DNA of 64,000 nt from contig OZ036017.1 of assembly GCA_964035015.1 (NCBI GenBank), positions 2,027,481 to 2,091,480 on the forward strand. Reading direction: 5' to 3'. The notes beneath the pieces were generated by a model. That model did no database searches, had not been told where the DNA came from, and saw only the letters and a list, made by a program, of their open reading frames with translations. Shown here one piece after another: positions 59,126 to 64,000 of this stretch. Source of the DNA: Corallium rubrum. Taxonomy: Eukaryota > Cnidaria > Anthozoa > Scleralcyonacea > Coralliidae. Numbering within the stretch: the first letter of the stretch is position 1; every line of letters begins with the position of its first letter. The position numbers and the translations under genes were made by a program.

Positions 59126-60101
59126 AGTAACCTATACAAAGAGAAATACAGTGTCCCAAATTTAGTGAGTCAGTTTTTCAATTAATAACTTGTAAACACA
59201 AAGGCAAAGGCAAACTACATGTAGTGCACGATTGGCAGAAAAGAGAACCCATACATATTTGCCAAGATCGTTTTCATTACCCAATACGCAAAGGGGGTGA
59301 ATATAACGCCCGATGAAATAGGGTGAGTTCACAGTCTTCATAAGCTGTTAACTCATTAACTGAGTTTTCGAATATCAAAATCATACCTTGAATGTGTGAT
59401 CCGCCATTAAACCAGTCGCTGCATGTGGTTAGACGCATTGCTTCTTCATAAAAGGTTTTTCTATCTTCGAAATCTTTTAAGAAAATATCACACAATAGAT
59501 CGCCACTTGGACAAAGTGTTGTCATTTTCTGCCTGAAGATATTCCAGATATCTTCATTGAATTCATTTACTTCATTTATCAAGGAGTTTTGTTCTGGTGT
59601 ACGAGTCTCTCCCCATAGGGTTTTGTGCCGGAAAAAACGTTCCTTCCTTTCTACACAATCCTGCTATGTAACTTGCTTGGAAGTGATTAAATGAAATACC
59701 ATTGGACACGGAATCCCTAAGCCGTTTTACAAATGAAATTTTAACCGCATATTTATGTATTAATTTAAATGGCCTATTTACATGGCTAATTTCCGCGATT
59801 CTATCCATTAACTCGCCGTCCGTTCCACGCACATAGTGCCTAGATTCTCCTGAATTGAAATAGTAAGTTCGCGTGATGAGTAGGCGTGGCCCGATGTTGT
59901 CCAAGATTACACGCGGGTTTAACGTATTGGTAGACCCATCAGTCCATTGTCTCGGAACCAAGATAACATTCTTGTGTTGGGGGCACGAAAACGGAAAACA
60001 TGAAAAGCTATCCTCATACTGTAACAGTGGATCCCATATATATATACACATTTGGCAATGCATAAAGTGAGGGGTTCGGGTTTTCTGTCATTCTCCATCA
60101 T

Positions 60102-60600
60102 GGTGGTATGACTACTTGAAAATCTACTCCAAGTCTCTTTTCCTTAAACTTTTTTGTGGTCTTTCACATATTCTCTCCAAGCATCAGGAAGCTCCACCGG
60201 CGCACAAAAACTAGAAATGCCGATGAGAAGTATAGGTATTCATAAGCATTCTCAACGCATTTCTCTCTATGCATGGTACGTTTACAATCCGTAAAGACTA
60301 ATGGAAGTAATTTTTAAAATGTGTTTGTTGAATAAAGTGGTGTTGGTGGGGTGTAACTAAAATTCGAGTGTCAAGAGTCGAGACTAAAAGTCGAGAGTCG
60401 CCGGAGATAACAAAATTTTAAAAAAATGTCGAAACGGAACATGACAGTACTTAATTATCTCGATAATAATATAAAAACTATTTCCTGCCTCATTATTTTA
60501 TTCAAATAGTGCTAGAAGAAATTATTCCAAGGGTAACACGCAAACTAGCGGAAGCCAAACATCCATTTATTACTTATCGAAATATAGTAAGGTTAGATAT
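60102..60600. other. Unannotated stretch
   Basis: Near 60360-60405 a short direct repeat (gagtcgagactaaaagtcgagagtcg). No element ends recognised. Confidence 0.35.
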
Positions 60601-60601
60601 G

Positions 60602-60656
60602 CTGCCGAAACAGAGAACGTAGGAGTCTAACGTTTCGAGCGAAGGCCCTTCATTTA
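60602..60656 (-). ncRNA. Penelope-like 3' end with partial hammerhead motif
   Basis: Minus strand: atgaagggccttcgctcgaa, then acgttagactcctacg and ctctgtttcggcag. The stem gggcc(ttcg)ctc-GAAAC-GTTA resembles stem II, the GAAA box and the cleavage region of Penelope-element hammerheads. The CUGA half of the core is damaged (only ATGA remains). Confidence 0.4.
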
Positions 60657-60714
60657 TTACTTAATTATCTAACCACTAACAACAAGTCAATATGATGCTT
60701 TTTCATATATATAC

Positions 60715-60715
60715 A

Positions 60716-60753
<38 letters not shown>
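60715..60753. repeat. (TA)n microsatellite
   Basis: TA repeats, followed at 60765-60781 by a G-run. Confidence 0.9.
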
Positions 60754-60755
<2 letters not shown>

Positions 60756-60777
60756 ATATATGTGTGGGGGGGGGGGG

Positions 60778-60957
60778 GGGGACAATGCGAGCGCCGAAGG
60801 CGCATGCACTAGGGGGGTCTGGGGGCATGCTCCCCCGGAAAATTTTGAAATCTAGAGTCTCTGAAATGCCATTGCCTGCGTTTTGGGGGAGATTTTACAG
60901 AATTTTGAAAATTATAAAACGTCATAAAAAACACTAAAATCTACACATTTCAGAACA
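60778..60957 (+). mobile_element. hAT MITE, 'gccaggattttg' family (copy 3, truncated)
   Basis: Shares gggggcatgctcccccggaaaattttgaaatc, the word ctctgaaatgccatt and acgtcataaaa with copies 2 and 4. Both outer ends are missing: the left part is replaced by a G-run, the right is cut by the tandem repeat. Confidence 0.75.
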
Positions 60958-61690
60958 GTGTAGAATATATACATTTTAAGACCAAACCGGGACCAGTTGC
61001 GAAAAATGCAACTACACACTGGCCTTCAGGCTGGAATTGAACCCACGACGACCTTGTGATTCTAGTGCAATGCCCTGACCACTGAGCCACGGAGGCCATT
61101 GCCGAGAACTTGATCACGAGTTCTGTATATATTAAGGTGGTAATGCCAGGAGAGAATTGGGTTTATTAGAAGTAATATTGGGCATTTCACTTGATTACAT
61201 AGCATGTTCTAGGGATTTTTGGTGAAGGAAAATTCGAGTGTAGAATATATACATTTTAAGACCAAACCAGGACCAGTTGCGAAAAATGCAACTACACAGG
61301 CCTTCCAGCAGGAATTGAACCCACGACCTTGCAATTCTAGTGCAATGCTCTGACCACTGAGCCACGGAGGCCATTGCCGAGAGCTTGATCGTGAGTTCTG
61401 TATATATTAATGTGGTAATGCCAGGAGAGAATTGGGTTTATTAGAAGTAATATTGGGCATTTCACTCGATTACATAGCATGTTCTAGGGATTTTTGGTGA
61501 AGGAAAATTTGAGTGTAGAATATATACATTTTAAGACCAAACCGGGACCAGTTGTGAAAAATGCAACCACACAGGCCTTCCAGCAGGAATTGAACACGAC
61601 CTTGCGATTTTAGTGCAATGCTCTGACCACTGAGCCACGGAGGGCGTTGACGAGAGCTTGATCGCGAGTTCCTGTCCACCACGTGGACTC
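60958..61690 (-). repeat. Tandem ~278-bp repeat, each unit with a tRNA-like sequence (2.6 copies)
   Basis: Units start at about 60958, 61238 and 61514 with gtgtagaatatatacatttt; spacing is 280 and 276 bp. Each holds, on the minus strand, ggcctccgtggctcagtggtc...ggttcaattcc, a tRNA-like A box (tggctcagtgg) and B box (ggttcaattcc). The last copy breaks off after the tRNA-like part at about 61670. It is a tRNA-derived SINE amplified in tandem, or a tandemly repeated tRNA-like transcription unit. Confidence 0.8.
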
Positions 61691-62670
61691 TTGATGGGTC
61701 TCTGCCTTTGAACATTTTACACCAAGAATAAATTCGATTTACCTCCAGTTGTTGTAAAAATGTAAACTTGTCCCCAGGCTATAATCTGTCCCACAGCAGG
61801 TAATTAGTCAAAAGAAATCCGAGCGCGTTCCAGAAATTTAAAATGATCAGGCTTCGGGTTTAATTCAGACGTTGTAATCAGTGCCTGCGATACGCTAATG
61901 ATGTATACCACTTAATTAAAAAATTGATAAAACGAAGACTATTCACTCAGGTGTTTTATTACTTGTCTTCATTCTTATATATATAAAGTTTATTTAGGTA
62001 GGTTGCCTGCCCTTATGCCAGTAGTTCCCATGAACCAGATTTCAAATCTCAGTCAAAAACTTACCCCCCCCCCCCCCTCCCACCCCAATTTTTCTCTTTG
62101 AATTTGGACAAATTGGAAAATCGACCTTGGAGATCGAGAACTGGGGGGGGGGGACCTGTTCCCCCCCAGTCCTCCCCGTGGCGCCACTACTGATGTATAT
62201 AGATATTTAACAATTATTCACTGAAGTGGAGGTGAATAGTGCTGGATATTCACCGAGGCACCATGGTGAGGTGAATATCTACTGTACACTGAGGTGAATA
62301 ATTATATATATATTTAATGTTTTAGCAAACACTGCAATCTGATTCCATAAAAACGCAGAACTTTAATAGCAATCTTAACAAGAACAATGACAAGGATTAA
62401 AAAACCCCTGAAACCCGTTCTTTGCTCTAGTAGATAGAATACAAGTTATATTTATAATGTAGCTAATTGTTCTCAATCAATCAATGACAAGTTCTAATAT
62501 GCACAATGCATATATTTGTGACAAATAAAATGTTGAAGGACAGTTGATTTTATACCGATGTTCATGCGTCTCTTATCGGTTGGGTAATCATTTACATACA
62601 GTAGTTCCCTTCGAGAGGAAGGAAGAGGGGGGGGCACTTATTCAGGAGGGGTGCTTATTTCAAAAAATGT
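61691..62670. other. Unannotated stretch with C/G runs
   Basis: C-run at 62065-62080 and G-run at 62143-62151, facing C-run at 62160-62167. The end cgtggcgccactactg (about 62178-62193) resembles an hAT terminus, but no pair was found. A palindromic stretch around gtgaatagtgctggatattcacc lies at 62231-62252. Confidence 0.4.
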
Positions 62671-63054
62671 GGAAGGAGCAGGGACATAGCCAGGATTTTG
62701 AAAGGGGGGGAGCCGAAATCAAAATAAATTTTTAGGGGGATCCGGGGGCATGCTCCCCCGGGAAATTTTGAAATCGAGAGTCGCTGAAATGCCATTTCCT
62801 GGCTTTTGGAGGAAGATTTTACAGACTCTAAAGGTTAAAAAACGTCATATAAAATACTCAAAACACGCAAACGTCACATAGATACTCAAAATGCATACGC
62901 TCAGTAGATTGAATACACTGTTTACAGTTTATGTCCTGACACAATGGCATATTGCATCAGTTTTATAGTTACTGTACATGTCTGTTGTTTTATATCAAAA
63001 GGGGGGGAGCCGCGGCTCCCACGGCTCCCCCCTGGCTACGTCCCTGGGAAGGAG
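62671..63054 (+). mobile_element. hAT MITE, 'gccaggattttg' family (copy 4), exact duplication
   Basis: The element at 62679-63046 (368 bp) starts cagggacatagccaggattt and ends ccctggctacgtccctg. The flanks ggaaggag at 62671-62678 and 63047-63054 are identical. Nearly identical to 29311-29673, so the family was active fairly recently. Confidence 0.93.
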
Positions 63055-63744
63055 GGCGCTTATTCGAGAGGGGGCGCTTATTGTACATGGATGTGCAGAA
63101 ATACTAAACTGCATTTTTTGTATTGACCAAGATCTCACATACAAGTGCGCAAAGCGAACGAGTGAGATATTCTGTCCAACACAAGAAGTAAATTTCACAT
63201 TTTTAAGCATCGTCTGCATCGATGTATATTAATAACTTCATCATAAAACTTACCTTTGGTATTAAAGCATAGGTCTTTAGAAAGCCTTGAAGTACGTAGT
63301 TGACAATTTCGGACTGTATTTGCTTGTATTCTCCTTCTGTTTTTGGGATTCTTTAGCCCGGCCGCACCAGAGATCACTGTAATACACCCCCTAAAAATAT
63401 GGCAAAAACAATATCCTGTGATCCTGTCAAACGGCACGCCCCTAAAAATATATAATAGGCCTCACCAAAGGGGAAAAACTAATCACTTTATTTTAATTCT
63501 GCCGAAATTTTGATTTTGTAAATAATTGTGGTCTGTGGAGTTTGCGTTTAGGCGTGAATCCGCGAGCATTATTTTTTGCGGTCAGCAGCAGTAATACCCT
63601 TGCTGCTTTGCGGGCATCATTGACAGTATATCGTGGCTCGAACGAAGGACAAGGGGAAAGTATATATTTGTGAAACTTTTTGTTGGTTAATGAAATAAAC
63701 TATATATTGGAGAGGAATTTGCCTGAAAGAATATCCAACTTGGA
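63055..63744. other. Probable 5' region of the gene starting at 63745
   Basis: No element ends seen. It contains an inverted pair near 63380-63445 (cccctaaaaatat repeated) and may include the promoter of the next gene. Confidence 0.3.
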
Positions 63745-64000
63745 ATGGCTAGCGATCAGGTGTCAGAGCTCAAATCGAAATCGGCAGTTGAGGAGAAATC
63801 TCCTTTGCCCAGTTCGACCACTCTACTGCCTGCCACTACTACACAGAATAGCAATCAAACCCACAATAGCAATAATACAACTGCCACAAAAAATCATTCA
63901 GATACTAAGGTGGGATGTCTTACGACCGTACTTAAATATCTTTCTTGTTTCAGTGTTGTTAACAAGTATGAAGATCAATGTGATAATCATCATCACCATC
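63745..64000 (+). CDS. N-terminal part of an unrecognised protein, cut by the window end
   Basis: ATG at 63745 in good context (ggaATGG) opens a frame that runs without a stop to base 64000 (85 codons). It begins MASDQVSELKSKSAVEEKSP and continues as a Ser/Thr/Asn-rich, disordered stretch, then VGCLTTVLKYLSCFSVVNKY, a short hydrophobic segment, and a run of His. A possible donor (ACTAAG|GTGGGA) at 63911/63912 could end the first exon there, in which case the hydrophobic part is intron. No family recognised. Because it is open at the edge, it could easily be missed. Confidence 0.5.
   Translation, partial: MASDQVSELKSKSAVEEKSPLPSSTTLLPATTTQNSNQTHNSNNTTATKNHSDTKVGCLTTVLKYLSCFSVVNKYEDQCDNHHHH

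Larger units (their letters stand above)
56903..60101 (-). pseudogene. Transposon-derived gene: DDE-like transposase region + OTU protease-like domain + Cys-rich tail, frameshifted
   Basis: Frames follow in order on the minus strand, each broken where the next begins. 60063-59572: Cys pairs and WTDGSTNTLNP. 59582-59277. 59125-58796: RRNVDGAWVKQFNSLF, then FFIIDNCC. 58929-58390: VLLDLFHATQRLTK, then STSINESLHQKIND. 58030-57761: MAMDGACLFTAVAFAI. 57764-57549: QPGVFAGDMGDLMV, then DGPGHY. 57555-57136: CLRLAKACANTCKCRGCCNP. 57181-56903: helical tail. Asp in IIDNCC, Asp in LLDLFH and Glu in NESLH are candidate DDE catalytic residues (inferred). DGAC...GHY matches the OTU protease Cys and His boxes (known family pattern). 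At least five one-base-type breaks plus a stop codon before the OTU box mean no intact product. A gap at 59126-59276 has GT...AG ends but fits no clean phase. Upstream and downstream inverted ends were not found. Confidence 0.65.

Noticed and set aside
59126-59276. True intron in the OTU/transposase locus
   Set aside because: It has GT...AG ends, but the reading phase does not continue correctly on my reading. A deletion or frame break explains it as well.
61020-61095. Functional tRNA gene
   Set aside because: A and B boxes are present, but the sequence recurs identically in a 278-bp tandem unit and I could not confirm a full cloverleaf. It fits a tRNA-derived SINE better.

Overview
The window reads as nuclear DNA of an animal, most likely a marine invertebrate. 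A cnidarian fits best, but nothing here proves it. Coding sequence is sparse. Exons have GT-AG introns, the intergenic DNA is AT-rich, and the ends of dozens of transposons and MITEs can be read directly, many with exact target-site duplications. Other pointers are a 5S-rRNA-derived SINE, Penelope-like retroelement debris, TTAGGG-like repeats and LU/Ly6 and TMEM163-type genes. No bacterial operons, ribosome-binding sites or CRISPR arrays are present.

Genes. The firmest calls are two intronless TMEM163-like membrane proteins placed head to head about 6.3 kb apart (38976-39815, minus; 46099-46932, plus), and a secreted Ly6/uPAR (LU) protein with two exons (25847-27986). A second Ly6 copy at 17307-17891 has the same exon structure but carries a 4-base insertion that breaks its frame. 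The two Ly6 loci belong to one old segmental duplication (about 16790-20550 against 22690-29190), later interrupted by different insertions. Short exons read by eye support three further gene models: a three-exon gene on the minus strand (1459-896), a two-exon gene on the plus strand (6119 to about 6950), and a reading frame that opens at 63745 and runs off the window end.

Transposon-derived coding remnants. These are a Penelope-like element C-terminus (GIY-YIG type, 22302-22690, minus); a Gypsy-type gag start with its LTR and primer-binding site (36942-37751, minus); a fragment resembling the cysteine box of viral-tegument-type deubiquitinases (12920-13249); and a multi-frameshifted minus-strand locus at 56903-60101. 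That locus combines a DDE-transposase-like region, an OTU cysteine-protease-like domain and a Cys-rich tail.

Layout. 0-13 kb: small gene models among hAT and MULE-like elements, several nested. 13.9-14.5 kb: TA microsatellite and an array of AT palindromes. 16.8-29.7 kb: duplicated Ly6 loci. 32.7-36.3 kb: a 3.6 kb heptamer satellite that switches strand at 33.1 kb. 36.4-38.6 kb: fold-back element, Gypsy fragment and MITEs. 38.9-47 kb: TMEM163 pair with a compound inverted repeat between them. 47-53 kb: dense MITEs. 54.3-55.4 kb: a 10-bp satellite. 56.9-60.1 kb: OTU/transposase locus. 60.6-63 kb: tandem tRNA-like repeats and an hAT MITE. 63.7-64 kb: start of a new gene. Apart from the paired TMEM163 and Ly6 copies, I see no pathway linking the genes.
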